A stretch of DNA of 32,642 bases from an uncultured Planctomycetaceae bacterium (GTDB lineage: Bacteria; Planctomycetota; Planctomycetia; Planctomycetales; Planctomycetaceae). The notes below the pieces were generated by a model. It ran no database searches, was not told the DNA's origin, and saw only the letters and a list, made by a program, of their open reading frames with translations. The DNA lies in the NCBI GenBank assembly GCA_903896675.1, contig CAITYU010000055.1, forward strand, positions 1 through 32,642. Reading direction: 5' to 3'. This document shows, one piece after another, positions 1-8,982 of the stretch; position 1 is the first letter of the stretch, and each line of letters starts with the position of its first letter. A program made the translations under genes and the position numbers.

Positions 1-2426
1 GCCTGAGCGGGTGTGTTGGACGCCTCACGCTGCCCAATCACCATGCTGGGTTCCGCAAAATCGAAGACTTCGAGAGCTCGAGGCAGCAGCCCGCGAGCCA
101 CCGGCAGATACACGGAACGATACGCCACACTGGCATCGAAAGGGTTCCCCTGCACCTGTCCGGGACGAAACCTGCCATTGCCACCACCCAGTTGCTGCAG
201 GCGTCGGGCGAGTGGACCAACAGCATTGTTTTCGTTATTGCCCGTCACCGACATGCCCGAAGCACCGGCCGGACGCGGAACACCAGGAGCCACCACCGTT
301 CCCACCGGTCCGTTCGGCCCCAGAATGGCCGAGGGATACTGAGCCAGCATGGACCCGCGGGGTCGCTGCAGATCCAGCCGACCACTGGCCGCCAGCATGC
401 AGTCACGCAGCACTTCCGCCTGCAGCCTGCGCGGCTGAGCGCGAGCAAAGTACAGGTTGTCCGGATCCTGCTCAAAACGCTGCCGATCCCAGGTACTGCT
501 CATGCGGTAGGCTCGGCTGACAACAATTTCGCGAATGATTGTCTTGATCGACCAGCCGCGTTCCATGAACTGCACGGCGAGGTAATCCAGCAGTTGCTGA
601 TCGGAGGGCCCTGGCCCGGACGCTCCGAAGTTTTCTGTTTCCCTGACAATCGCTTCGCCAAACAGATGCAGCCAGATGCGATTGACCATGACACGTGCTG
701 TCAGGGGATTGGATTCAGCACCAATCCAGCGAGCCAACTGCAGTCGCCCGGAACCGTTCCCGGGCATGGCGGCGGTGTCTCCGCCCAGCACCTGCACAAA
801 TCCTCTCGGGACAGCCTGAGCCAGTTGATCAATTTCACCTCGAATCAGCAACCGGGCATCCTGCGGCTGAGGGCGATCCTGCACGCCCATGCAGACCGTC
901 AGGGGCTGGCCATTTTCGTCGACACTATTAATACGTGTCGTCAACTGGGTCGCCTGCTGGTCAAGAATGAACTGGTTTGCGAGGTTGGGCTGAGGGGTTG
1001 TGCCGGCGGGCTGCGGTCTGAATGCGGCACGACGAGCTTCCGCGGCCTGCTGCTGTACCTCATCGCGTCGCCTGCGCAGTTCTGCCAGTTCGTCCTCGGA
1101 CAGCGGAGTATCCAGCGGATTGGGGTCATCGATGGGCAGGATCAGCAGATTCGAGGGATGTCGATTTCGCTGACTGCGAACACCGCCAAAACACGTCTCG
1201 GTGCTTTGAAAAATGCCCGCAAGGGCGTAGTAGTCAGACTGCGGAATGGGGTCAAACTTGTGATCATGGCAGCGGGCACAGGCAACGGACACACCAAGAA
1301 AGACTCGCGTCGTCACGTCGATCTGCTCGTCAATCAGGTCAGCCTGAAACTGCCGCGGATTCTGTTCGATCAGCGCCTTGGGCCCCAGCGCCAGAAAGCC
1401 GGTGGCAATCAGTTGCGTGGCCCACTGCTCATCGGTCTTTGCCGGCAGCAGATCCCCGGCCAATTGCTCGCGGATAAAACGGTCGTACGGTTTGTCGTCG
1501 TTGAACGCATCAATCACGTAATCCCGATAGCGCCACGCATTGGGTGACGATACGTCAATTTCCTTGCCTGTGGATTCAGCGTAACGCACGACATCCAGCC
1601 AGTGGCGTCCCCAGCGTTCACCGAACTGCGGGCGAGCCAGCAGTTCATCGGCTGTGGTTGCCACAGCCTGCCGGGGATCATGCTGCCACGCCGCCGTGAA
1701 CTGCTGCTGCTGATCAGGATTCGGTGGCAGTCCGATCAGGTCCAGGTACAGCCGCCGCAGGAGCGTCAGAGGTTCAGCATCCGGAGCCGGCTGCAGATTG
1801 TGCGCTGCATGCTGCCGTGCCAGCAGTCGATCAATGGGCGTTTCTGACCACTGCGTCGCCGGAGGCAGTTCCGGCCGCTGCGGTACCTGAAACGCCCAGA
1901 AACTGCGACCTTCGACGATCTTCTGCGGCGTCACCTTCGACTGCACGACCTGTTCCGTGGGCACTCGCGGATCCGGCGCCCCCATTTCGATCCATTGCCT
2001 GAAATCAGCAATCACTTCCGGAGGCAGCTGCTGATTGGGCGGCATCCGCAGGCCGCGGTAATTGATGGCTTCCCACAGCATGCTGGCATCAAGGTCACCC
2101 GGCACCACGGCCGGCCCCGATTCACCACCAACACGCAGTGATTCACGGCTGGAAACTGACAAGCCGCCGCGAATTCCCTGCCCGCCCTCCGTGGAATGGC
2201 AACGCCCGCAACTGTCCATCAGCACCGGCCGAATCCGGGCTTCAAAAAACCGCGTCTGCTCAGGAGAGATCTGCTGCTCTGCGGCACCTGAATCCGCAGC
2301 CCTTGACGGAACGGGTTCGTCACCACCGACAGCACTGCCCATGCCGCCAGTCTGCAGCAGCAGTGCCAGCCCGAGGAACGCATGCGGCAGGCGACGGATC
2401 GAGCAGTATCGAAGTTGCAGCAGCAT
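1..2426 (-). CDS. PSCyt1-PSCyt2-PSD1 (DUF1549/DUF1553) domain protein, 3' end cut by window edge
   Basis: An open frame of 808 codons runs from an ATG at 2426 to the left edge without a stop. The N-terminus looks like a signal peptide (Arg-rich start, hydrophobic stretch at about residues 16-26). A c-type haem motif CGRCH lies at residues 73-77 in a PSCyt1-like domain. PSCyt2 (DUF1549) follows at about 195-410 and carries a second CxxCH, CARCH, near residues 383-387. PSD1 (DUF1553) starts near residue 557 (LARWIGAESNPLTARVMVNR). The last visible residues, QREASNTPAQ, match the conserved QRExSNTPLQ block near the family C-terminus, so probably fewer than about 100 residues are missing. The family is abundant in Planctomycetes and is presumed periplasmic and redox-linked; its biochemical role is unknown. 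Such genes often precede a DUF1501 gene, which here could lie beyond the edge. The start has only a weak ribosome binding site. Confidence 0.93.
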   Translation of the reverse strand, partial: MLLQLRYCSIRRLPHAFLGLALLLQTGGMGSAVGGDEPVPSRAADSGAAEQQISPEQTRFFEARIRPVLMDSCGRCHSTEGGQGIRGGLSVSSRESLRVGGESGPAVVPGDLDASMLWEAINYRGLRMPPNQQLPPEVIADFRQWIEMGAPDPRVPTEQVVQSKVTPQKIVEGRSFWAFQVPQRPELPPATQWSETPIDRLLARQHAAHNLQPAPDAEPLTLLRRLYLDLIGLPPNPDQQQQFTAAWQHDPRQAVATTADELLARPQFGERWGRHWLDVVRYAESTGKEIDVSSPNAWRYRDYVIDAFNDDKPYDRFIREQLAGDLLPAKTDEQWATQLIATGFLALGPKALIEQNPRQFQADLIDEQIDVTTRVFLGVSVACARCHDHKFDPIPQSDYYALAGIFQSTETCFGGVRSQRNRHPSNLLILPIDDPNPLDTPLSEDELAELRRRRDEVQQQAAEARRAAFRPQPAGTTPQPNLANQFILDQQATQLTTRINSVDENGQPLTVCMGVQDRPQPQDARLLIRGEIDQLAQAVPRGFVQVLGGDTAAMPGNGSGRLQLARWIGAESNPLTARVMVNRIWLHLFGEAIVRETENFGASGPGPSDQQLLDYLAVQFMERGWSIKTIIREIVVSRAYRMSSTWDRQRFEQDPDNLYFARAQPRRLQAEVLRDCMLAASGRLDLQRPRGSMLAQYPSAILGPNGPVGTVVAPGVPRPAGASGMSVTGNNENNAVGPLARRLQQLGGGNGRFRPGQVQGNPFDASVAYRSVYLPVARGLLPRALEVFDFAEPSMVIGQREASNTPAQ

Positions 2427-2449
2427 GGGCGGGATCCCTGACAGCAGAG

Positions 2450-2507
2450 TAAAAATGGAAAGACCGGCCGGCGTCCGGAGCAGGCATCCGGACGCAACCT
2501 GCCGGTC
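2450..2507 (-). terminator. Rho-independent terminator of the EF-hand gene
   Basis: A compound hairpin lies just after the EF-hand gene stop. The outer arms GACCGGC (2462-2468) and GCCGGTC (2501-2507) pair perfectly, and the inner arms GCGTCCGG (2471-2478) and CCGGACGC (2488-2495) pair perfectly around a 9-nt loop. On the minus strand the stem is followed by a T-rich tract (TCTTTCCATTTTTAC). It sits between two minus-strand genes, so it should separate their transcripts. Confidence 0.65.
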
Positions 2508-2530
2508 AATTACCGCGAAAGCGTTCGCAC

Positions 2531-3181
2531 TCATTCGACCTCAGGACGTCCCGGACGTACGCCTTCGCCACCGCCCTGCCCACGACGGCCACCTTCGGGG
2601 CGACCACCTTCGGGGCGACCACCTTCGGGGCGGCCACCTTCGGGGCGACCACCCGGGTTGCGACCGGCGGCTTCGGCCATGCGAGACATCGCCTGCTGCA
2701 GTTCGGTCTTATCGATGCCACCGTCCTTGTTGGCGTCGACGCGTTCGAGATTCTGGCGCATGCGTTCGGGAATTTCCTCACCGGTGAGTTTTCCGTCTTT
2801 GTCAGCATCGCGAGTTTCGAACATGCGTGTCAGCATTTCGCCGGTCATCGCTCCGCCGGCCTGTCCGGGTCGTCCGGGGGCACCGGGCTGCCCGGGGGGG
2901 CGTCCAGCGGCTCCGGGTCCACCCTGTGCGGGCCGCAGCTCGTCGGTGCTGAGGGTCCCGTCACCGTTCCTGTCGAGTTTGGCCAGTGCTTTGGCGGCAT
3001 TTTCGATTTCTGCGGGCGACAGAGCCCCATCCTGATCAGCGTCCAGAGCCTGCATCAGGGGTGCCGCCCCCATGCGCTGGCGGCCACCGCCACGTCCATT
3101 TTCCGGGGCATCCTGCGCAAAAGCGGGAGCGGCAAGAGCTGCAAAGGCCAGACAGGCCGGCAAACCAACAGAGATACGCAT
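2531..3181 (-). CDS. Exported four-EF-hand calcium-binding protein
   Basis: A 216-residue precursor. The chosen ATG at 3181 follows AAAGGAA at good spacing and begins a clear signal peptide (residues 1-22, ending AAPAFA before QDAPENG). Four canonical 12-residue EF-hand loops are visible: DADQDGALSPAE (47-58), DRNGDGTLSTDE (70-81), DADKDGKLTGEE (125-136) and DANKDGGIDKTE (149-160). They form two pairs separated by a Gly/Pro-rich linker (about 85-112). The C-terminus is a low-complexity tail of GGRPE units. Extracytoplasmic EF-hand proteins of this kind are common in Planctomycetes; the specific partner is unknown. Calcium binding is well supported by the acidic loop residues; structural or signalling roles are inference. 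A terminator follows at 2450-2507. Confidence 0.93.
   Translation of the reverse strand: MRISVGLPACLAFAALAAPAFAQDAPENGRGGGRQRMGAAPLMQALDADQDGALSPAEIENAAKALAKLDRNGDGTLSTDELRPAQGGPGAAGRPPGQPGAPGRPGQAGGAMTGEMLTRMFETRDADKDGKLTGEEIPERMRQNLERVDANKDGGIDKTELQQAMSRMAEAAGRNPGGRPEGGRPEGGRPEGGRPEGGRRGQGGGEGVRPGRPEVE
2591..2650. repeat. Tandem 15-bp repeat, four copies, encoding GGRPE units
   Basis: Four head-to-tail copies of a 15-bp unit (ACCTTCGGGGCGACC on the plus strand) occupy 2591-2605, 2606-2620, 2621-2635 and 2636-2650; the third differs at one base. They encode the Gly-Arg-Pro-Glu tail of the EF-hand protein. Near-identity at nucleotide level suggests recent slippage and possible copy-number variation. 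Confidence 0.95.
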
Positions 3182-3425
3182 GTGACAGAATTCCTTTGAT
3201 GGAGATGCGACTGGTAACAGGCGTGGAAAGCCGCGGCAAGTTGAAGAACCGGCTGCACTTTCCACCTTCTACAGGGAATTCCGGCACCTGCAGGATGGAA
3301 TCCACACAACTTTTGATAATTTTCCGGCAGTCGAGGCGAATTGTCGATACCAGACGGCGGGGGTTGGGTGTTTGGCCGATTCAGGGTGATTGAATTGGCA
3401 TTTCTGGTGCCGAGAGGGCACAGGT

Positions 3426-4049
3426 ATGACAGCAACAGACTCTCAGAACGACCTGCAGCGATTGCAGCAGTTCGGTCAGGTGGCACTGGCCGAGCTGTAT
3501 GCGGGCAGCCAGCCGCGGCTGGAGCGGATCCTGAGATTCCGAATTGATCCGCGAATTCGTCGCCGAATTGAATCGGCGGATGTGCTGCAGGAGACGTGGC
3601 TGACAGCGTCGCGGCGTTTGTCCGAATATCTGCAGCAGCCGACGGTGTCGCCCTTTGTCTGGTTGCGGCAACTGGTACTGCAGACTCTGGTGGACATGCA
3701 TCGGCACGAGTTTCGGCAGCGGCGTGATGCGGGGCGGGAGCTGCATCTGGCGGTCGCTGGTCCGGTGGGCGACACCAGTTTGTCGATGGCTGAGCTGCTG
3801 CTGGCTCAGCAGACATCTCCCAGTGGCCGGCTGGTACGGGAGGAGGAGGTTCAGCAACTGCAGAAGGCCCTGAATACGCTGTCTGAACTGGACCGTGAAG
3901 TGCTGGCGCTGCGGCATTTCGAGCAACTGAGCAATCAACAGACTGCGGAGGTGCTGGAACTGACGCCGACCGCGGCCAGTAATCGGTACGTCCGCGCAGC
4001 AGCGCGGCTGGCGGAGATCCTGCAGAGCTGCAAGTCCGGGGACGGCTGA
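3426..4049 (+). CDS. ECF-family RNA polymerase sigma factor (planctomycete type)
   Basis: A 207-residue sigma-70-like protein. Region 2 is seen in the stretch around FRIDPRIRRRIESADVLQE and WLTASRRLSEYL. Region 4 is seen at LSELDREVLALRHFEQLSNQ followed by a helix-turn-helix (AEVLELTPTAASNRYVRA). The linker SPSGRLVREEEV is typical of planctomycete ECF factors that are encoded beside Ser/Thr kinases. ATG 3426 is preferred over a TTG at 3390 because GAGAGG precedes it and homologues start close to region 2. The kinase gene begins 35 bp downstream, so the two are probably co-transcribed. No anti-sigma factor is encoded nearby; control by the kinase is therefore a reasonable inference. Confidence 0.93.
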   Translation: MTATDSQNDLQRLQQFGQVALAELYAGSQPRLERILRFRIDPRIRRRIESADVLQETWLTASRRLSEYLQQPTVSPFVWLRQLVLQTLVDMHRHEFRQRRDAGRELHLAVAGPVGDTSLSMAELLLAQQTSPSGRLVREEEVQQLQKALNTLSELDREVLALRHFEQLSNQQTAEVLELTPTAASNRYVRAAARLAEILQSCKSGDG

Positions 4050-4084
4050 CAGACAGTGAATGAGAACGCCACGGGGTGATTCCG

Positions 4085-7000
4085 ATGAGCACTGCCGATG
4101 AACAGTCCGCTGAGCAGCGACACCCGGTTGAGGTGCTGGCGGAGGAATTTGCGGAGCGACTGCGCGGCGGCGAGTTACCGCAGGTGGAGGACTACTGTCA
4201 GCGTCTGCCGGAACATGCCGAGCTGCTGCGAGCGGTTCTGTCCACGGTGCTGGCGACGGAGCGTGTCAGCGGGCAGCCGTCTGAGGCAGCGACCTGCGGT
4301 CGGACCGACGTGCCCCTGACCGTACCTGCAACAGCGGGTGACTTTCAGTTGCTGCGGGAGATTGGTCGCGGTGGCATGGGTGTGGTGTATGAGGCGTTGC
4401 AGAAGTCATTGAAACGCCGCGTGGCGCTGAAGGTGGTGAATCAGCTCATCGCGGGTTCAGAGAAGCAGTTGCGACGATTTCGGCGGGAGGCTGAGTCGGC
4501 AGCGCGTCTGCATCACAGCAACATCGTACCGGTGTATGGCTTTGGGGAGGATCAGGGGCTGCAATTCTATGCGATGCAGCTGATTGAAGGGGCGACCCTG
4601 TCAGAGGTGCTGGAGAGTCTGCGGGATCCGGGACCGTCGGCTGTGCGGACGTCTGGGTCGAGCGACGTTCGTACCCTGCGTGCAGCAGCCGCTGCTCGGC
4701 GTTTGTTGAGCTCCGGGGACGGTCCTTGTCATGGCCGCGCGTCACTGGCTGATCGCACCAGAGAACTGTCAGCAGAGGCAGCGGAGTCGACCGATCCGGA
4801 ACGCACTATCGTGGCCGCTGCATCGGCGTCTGCGAATGGTGACTTTCAGCTGACCCAGTCGGTGCCTGTCAGGGCAGTTTCCGACGACCGCGTGACGGTG
4901 TTCGGGGAGGTGGCTGGCGATCGAAAAACGCCATTGCCATCAGAGTATTTTCGGAACGTGGCGAGGTTGACGGCGGCGGCGGCGAGCGGCCTGCATTATG
5001 CTCATGGTCAGGGCATTCTGCATCGTGATATCAAGCCGGCCAATCTGCTGCTGGATGCAGATGGGACGATTCGGATTGCAGATTTTGGTTTAGCGCGCGC
5101 GGTGGAGCCTGAGGGGCAGACGCAGACAGGCGACATCGTCGGGACGCTGCGGTATATGGCTCCGGAGCAATTGCGGGGGCAGGCGGATCCGCGGACGGAT
5201 GTGTACGCGCTGGGACTGACACTGCAGGAGTTACTGACACTGGAGCCACCGGCGATTCCGCTGATATCGCGGAGTGGGCAGCGTGAGGTGGTGCAATTGC
5301 GTCTGTTGCGACCGGAAATACCGCGGGATCTTGAGACGATTGCGCTGAAGGCCTGCAGTGCGGAACCGGAGCTGCGGTATCAGACGGCCGCAGAATTTGA
5401 AGCAGACCTGCAGCGATTTCTTGAGGATCGGCCCATCATGGCGCGACCGGCCGGGATTCCGGAACGCTTGTGGCGCTGGTCACGTCGCAATCCGCAGCTG
5501 GCGGCACTGTCGGCAGCGACACTGTTACTGATGCTGTCGGTAGTGTTGATTCTGGGGGTCAGCAATCGCCGGATCCAGCGGCTGCTGACAGCGCGGGACA
5601 GTCAATACATTCGGGCCGAGCAGTCGTTGCAGCAGAAGGCGGAAGCATTGCAGACGGCAGATCGGGAGCGGGATCGTGCGGAGAAGAATCTGCAGTTGGC
5701 AGTGACGGCGTTTGAGGAGGTGTTTGCAAACATTGCCGCTCGCGGTCGTGCGGAAGTGCTGCTGGAGGAGTTCAGCGGCGAGGAGTCGATTGGGGAGTCG
5801 GCGGGGGTCCTTAGTGCAGCCGACGTGACTCTGCTGGAAACCCTGCTGGGATTCTTTGACCGGCTGGCCGCAGAGAACTCGCGTAATCTTGGGTTGACAG
5901 CGGCCGAGGCGCGACGTCGCGTCGGCGACATACAGCGACAACTGGGACGCCTGGAGGATGCCGCCACGTCGTATCAGCAGGCCCTGGAGGTGTGTCGCGG
6001 AGCAGAGGTTTCAGGTGCCGGGGCGCTGGAGGCTGGCAGCGCGGTGCCGGTATCGCAGGCGCTGGTGGAGTCTCGAATTCTGCACGAGCTGCAGCAACTG
6101 GAAGTTCGGCGGGGCAACTTGCCGGCTGCCCTGCAGGCGCTGCAGCAGTTGCGAACAGTACTGGGGCCGACAACCGCGGCCGGAAAATCGGCAGCCGGTC
6201 GTCACCTGCTGGCGGCATCACTGAACGGATTGACGGCGATGGGGTTGCGAGCGGGGCTGGATCCGCGAGTCCGCTTTCGCGGGTTGATGGGTGGAGCACC
6301 CGGAGCGACGTTGGGAGTTCCGGGTGGCTTTCCGGGTGCAGCCGGTTCAGCCGGCCCTGTTGGCGGGGGTGCGGGAGCAATCGAGGCGGCGCAGGAGCAG
6401 CGATTGCGAAGGGCGTCGGACACGAATTCCGAGGCGCTGCGGATTCTGCGGCAGCTCACGTCGGAGGACCCGCAGAATCCTGCGTGGCAACTGGACCTGG
6501 CGCGTGCCTTGCGCGACAGTGCGCGAATTGCTCAACTGCGGCAGGACTGGGAGGCAGCAGAAGCTGCGGCGCAGGAGTCTGTGGGAATCCTTGAGACGCT
6601 GCATGCAGGGCATCCGGAAACAGCATTGTTTCAGTTCGAGCTGGCGGATGTGCTGGGCACATTATCCGGAGGGCGTCCAGGTGACATGCCGGAACTGCAG
6701 CGTTCACTGACACTCAGTCGGCAACTGTATCAGCGATTTCCGGGTGTACCGGAATATCGCAGTCTGCTGGCGGCCACACTGGCTCGCATTGCCGGACTGT
6801 CCGCCGTGCAGGGGCAGTTTTCACGGGCTGAGAGTGGTCTGCTGGAATCACAGGAGATTCTGCGTGGTCTGACGACGGAGTATCCGGAGTCGGTAACGTA
6901 TCATGTGGCACTGGGACGCACGCAACAGCAGCTGGCAGGACTGTATCTGCGAAATAACCGTCCGCAGCAGGCGAGGACGGTACTGCAGGGTGCATTGACG

Positions 7001-7102
7001 GAGCTGGAGCGAGTGGTGCAGACAGCAGAACTGAATGGCCGGCAGCGACCGGCATTGACGGCCCTGCTGAAACGGCTGCGTGAGATGCAGCCAGACGAGT
7101 GA
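4085..7102 (+). CDS. Ser/Thr protein kinase with transmembrane segment and TPR-like C-terminal region
   Basis: A 1005-residue protein. An N-terminal helical domain (10-60) is followed by a Hanks-type kinase domain. Visible elements are the Gly-rich loop GRGGMG (94-99), VALK lysine (K116), a likely alpha-C glutamate in RREAES (E135), HRDIKPAN (catalytic D315), DFG (D333) and MAPEQ. A low-complexity insertion of about 110 residues (about 178-287) separates the N-lobe from the HRD segment. After the kinase comes DRPIMARPAGIPERLWRW, a juxtamembrane motif common in planctomycete kinases, one transmembrane helix (about 472-493), a coiled coil (508-547) and TPR-like helices, interrupted by a Gly-rich linker near 732-765. 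The topology suggests a cytoplasmic kinase with an extracytoplasmic sensor or scaffold part. ATG 4085 is preceded by GGGGTGA. It follows the ECF sigma gene, suggesting one signalling pathway. Confidence 0.95.
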   Translation: MSTADEQSAEQRHPVEVLAEEFAERLRGGELPQVEDYCQRLPEHAELLRAVLSTVLATERVSGQPSEAATCGRTDVPLTVPATAGDFQLLREIGRGGMGVVYEALQKSLKRRVALKVVNQLIAGSEKQLRRFRREAESAARLHHSNIVPVYGFGEDQGLQFYAMQLIEGATLSEVLESLRDPGPSAVRTSGSSDVRTLRAAAAARRLLSSGDGPCHGRASLADRTRELSAEAAESTDPERTIVAAASASANGDFQLTQSVPVRAVSDDRVTVFGEVAGDRKTPLPSEYFRNVARLTAAAASGLHYAHGQGILHRDIKPANLLLDADGTIRIADFGLARAVEPEGQTQTGDIVGTLRYMAPEQLRGQADPRTDVYALGLTLQELLTLEPPAIPLISRSGQREVVQLRLLRPEIPRDLETIALKACSAEPELRYQTAAEFEADLQRFLEDRPIMARPAGIPERLWRWSRRNPQLAALSAATLLLMLSVVLILGVSNRRIQRLLTARDSQYIRAEQSLQQKAEALQTADRERDRAEKNLQLAVTAFEEVFANIAARGRAEVLLEEFSGEESIGESAGVLSAADVTLLETLLGFFDRLAAENSRNLGLTAAEARRRVGDIQRQLGRLEDAATSYQQALEVCRGAEVSGAGALEAGSAVPVSQALVESRILHELQQLEVRRGNLPAALQALQQLRTVLGPTTAAGKSAAGRHLLAASLNGLTAMGLRAGLDPRVRFRGLMGGAPGATLGVPGGFPGAAGSAGPVGGGAGAIEAAQEQRLRRASDTNSEALRILRQLTSEDPQNPAWQLDLARALRDSARIAQLRQDWEAAEAAAQESVGILETLHAGHPETALFQFELADVLGTLSGGRPGDMPELQRSLTLSRQLYQRFPGVPEYRSLLAATLARIAGLSAVQGQFSRAESGLLESQEILRGLTTEYPESVTYHVALGRTQQQLAGLYLRNNRPQQARTVLQGALTELERVVQTAELNGRQRPALTALLKRLREMQPDE

Positions 7103-7232
7103 TGCAGTGCGGCGTTGCGGTGGATGATCCCTCCCGCGGGGCTGTTTTCGTCCCAAATCTTGCGTTTTCCCGATTTGCGGCTTAGGATTGGACTTCTGGT
7201 GACAGTCCTGACCTGCCGGGGAGAGCTCTGGA

Positions 7233-8678
7233 ATGCCGACGAAGCTGGGATCACCGCGTCAGGGCTGCAACGGCCGGACTCGCAGGCAGACGCTGCAGGC
7301 GGGGCTGCTGGGGGGGCTTGGTGGCCTGCCTGGTTTGGGTCTGACGCAGTTGTTGTCGGCCGAGGGTGACGGTCAGATTCGCGACGCGAAGGCAAAGAAT
7401 GTCATCTTCATTTTTCTGCTGGGTGGCGCGGCCACTCAGGACATGTACGACCTGAAACCCGGGGCCCCCGCAGAGATTCGCGGGGAATTTCAGCCGATTG
7501 CGACGACGGTTCCGGGCCTTCAGGTCTGTGAACATCTGCCGCGACTGGCGCGGATGGCCGACCAGTTTGCCTTCATTCGGTCGGTGACCCATGCCGCCGG
7601 CTGTCACAACTGCCTGCCCTGTTATACCGGTTATGATCTGATGCCTCCTGACCAGCATCCGCGCCCCACGGATGCTCCCAGCATCGGATCCGTCCTGCAG
7701 TATCTGCAGGGGTCGCCAGCGGGAGCGCCGCAGTACGTGTACATGCCGAACTGGCTGGGCTGGGGCCAGTCCTTTCGTCGAGCGGGGCCGTATGGTGGCT
7801 TTCTGGGGCGTCGCTTTGATGCGCTGACTACGGAGTGTTCGCCGTACTACGACAGGGAATCCTTCGCCCCGTCACCCGGTAATCCGCAGATTGTCCGCGG
7901 CATGCCGCAGCTGCCCAGCACAGCGCTGGAGGACGGGATGACGATTGACCGCCTGAACAGCCGTCGGACCCTGCTGGCCCGGATCGATGATGAACGGCGA
8001 CGACTGGATGTCGCGGCAGTCGCTGGCCTCGCCTCCTACGACCGGCAGCAGCAGCAGGCTTTTGATCTGCTGACCTCATCCAGGCTGCGGCGGGCTTTTG
8101 ACCTGTCACAGGAGACACCGCAGATGGTGCAGCGTTACGGCAATACGCTGTTCGGGAATTCGACGCTGATCGCCCGTCGGCTGATTGAGGCGGGAGTGCG
8201 TTTTGTGAATGTGACATGGGATCTGTTCTGGGGACCAGTCAACGTTGACTACGACGCGTGGGATACTCATACGAATAACTTCCGCATACTGAAGAACAAC
8301 AAGCTGCCGGGTTTTGATCAGACCATGGAAGCGCTGATGACAGACCTGTCTGAACGAGGCCTGCTGTCTGAGACGCTGATTGTGGTGACCAGTGAAATGG
8401 GGCGGACTCCGAAGATCAATGCCAACGCCGGTCGCGATCACTGGACCAACTGTTATGGGTCGCTGCTGGCTGGCGCAGGAATCCGGGGGGGCACGGTCTA
8501 CGGCGCATCGGACGCCCAGGCTGCCTGGGTAGCCGACAATCCCGTGCGTCCGGCGGATCTGCTGGCGACGGTGTATCGTTCACTGGGAATTGACCCGGCG
8601 ACCAGGGTTCCGGATCACACCGGACGCCCCGTGGAGATCGCTCAGGGCGGTCATGAGATTCGGGACGTGATGGTATAG
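7233..8678 (+). CDS. DUF1501 domain protein, Tat-exported
   Basis: A 481-residue protein of the DUF1501 family, distantly related to the alkaline phosphatase/sulfatase fold. The N-terminus has a twin-arginine signal (RTRRQTLQAG, residues 15-24, then a Gly/Leu hydrophobic run ending LLSAEG). Family motifs include the LGGAATQDMYDLKP block, the WDTHTNNF block and SEMGRTPKIN followed by GRDHW. The C-terminal part has DLLATVYRSLGIDP, also conserved. The start ATG 7233 follows GGGGAGA. In Planctomycetes DUF1501 genes usually follow a DUF1553 gene; here the upstream neighbour is the kinase, so pairing with the DUF1553 gene at the left edge is doubtful. Enzymatic activity is not established. Confidence 0.94.
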   Translation: MPTKLGSPRQGCNGRTRRQTLQAGLLGGLGGLPGLGLTQLLSAEGDGQIRDAKAKNVIFIFLLGGAATQDMYDLKPGAPAEIRGEFQPIATTVPGLQVCEHLPRLARMADQFAFIRSVTHAAGCHNCLPCYTGYDLMPPDQHPRPTDAPSIGSVLQYLQGSPAGAPQYVYMPNWLGWGQSFRRAGPYGGFLGRRFDALTTECSPYYDRESFAPSPGNPQIVRGMPQLPSTALEDGMTIDRLNSRRTLLARIDDERRRLDVAAVAGLASYDRQQQQAFDLLTSSRLRRAFDLSQETPQMVQRYGNTLFGNSTLIARRLIEAGVRFVNVTWDLFWGPVNVDYDAWDTHTNNFRILKNNKLPGFDQTMEALMTDLSERGLLSETLIVVTSEMGRTPKINANAGRDHWTNCYGSLLAGAGIRGGTVYGASDAQAAWVADNPVRPADLLATVYRSLGIDPATRVPDHTGRPVEIAQGGHEIRDVMV

Positions 8679-8982
8679 TCGATCCTGTTGCATCAGAGCC
8701 TGCCCCGGCAGGCGCGGGAATGGTTCCCGGCAGAAACACCGGAAGGCAGATTGTTCCCAGCCGGATTCTGCCTGCAGAGGCAACTGTCACCGGCTGCACA
8801 TGGCCACGATGTGCTCATTTCCGAAGTGCGAGGTATCCGTGGTGTGCTGACGGCATCGATTGATGGATTTGGCAGCACAGACCCGCTGAAGATGTATTCT
8901 CTGAGCTGGTCGCTGCCGCTGCCGATCCATCGAAAAAAGCGACGGTGACTTGACCAGAGAATGTCTCTGATGATTGCCGCGG
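8679..8982. other. Convergent intergenic region with several short inverted repeats
   Basis: Between the 3' ends of the DUF1501 and SulP-carbonic anhydrase genes. It contains GCCTGCC/GGCAGGC (about 8699-8714), GGGAA/TTCCC with a 3-nt loop just after it, and AGGCAGA/TCTGCCT further right. None is followed by a clear T-run, so no terminator is assigned. I see no convincing gene. Confidence 0.5.

Noticed and set aside
192-1547. A long plus-strand open frame of 451 codons
   Set aside because: It is antisense to the DUF1553 gene, whose minus-strand frame holds CxxCH and PSD1 motifs. The plus frame is low in recognisable motifs and is a by-product of GC-rich codon use.
7120-7165. CCCGCGGG followed by GCTGTTTT after the kinase gene, as a terminator
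   Set aside because: The palindrome has no loop, so a stable hairpin cannot form as needed.
8688-8948. An 86-codon plus frame after the DUF1501 gene
   Set aside because: It begins at TTG without a ribosome binding site, crosses inverted repeats and shows no motif.
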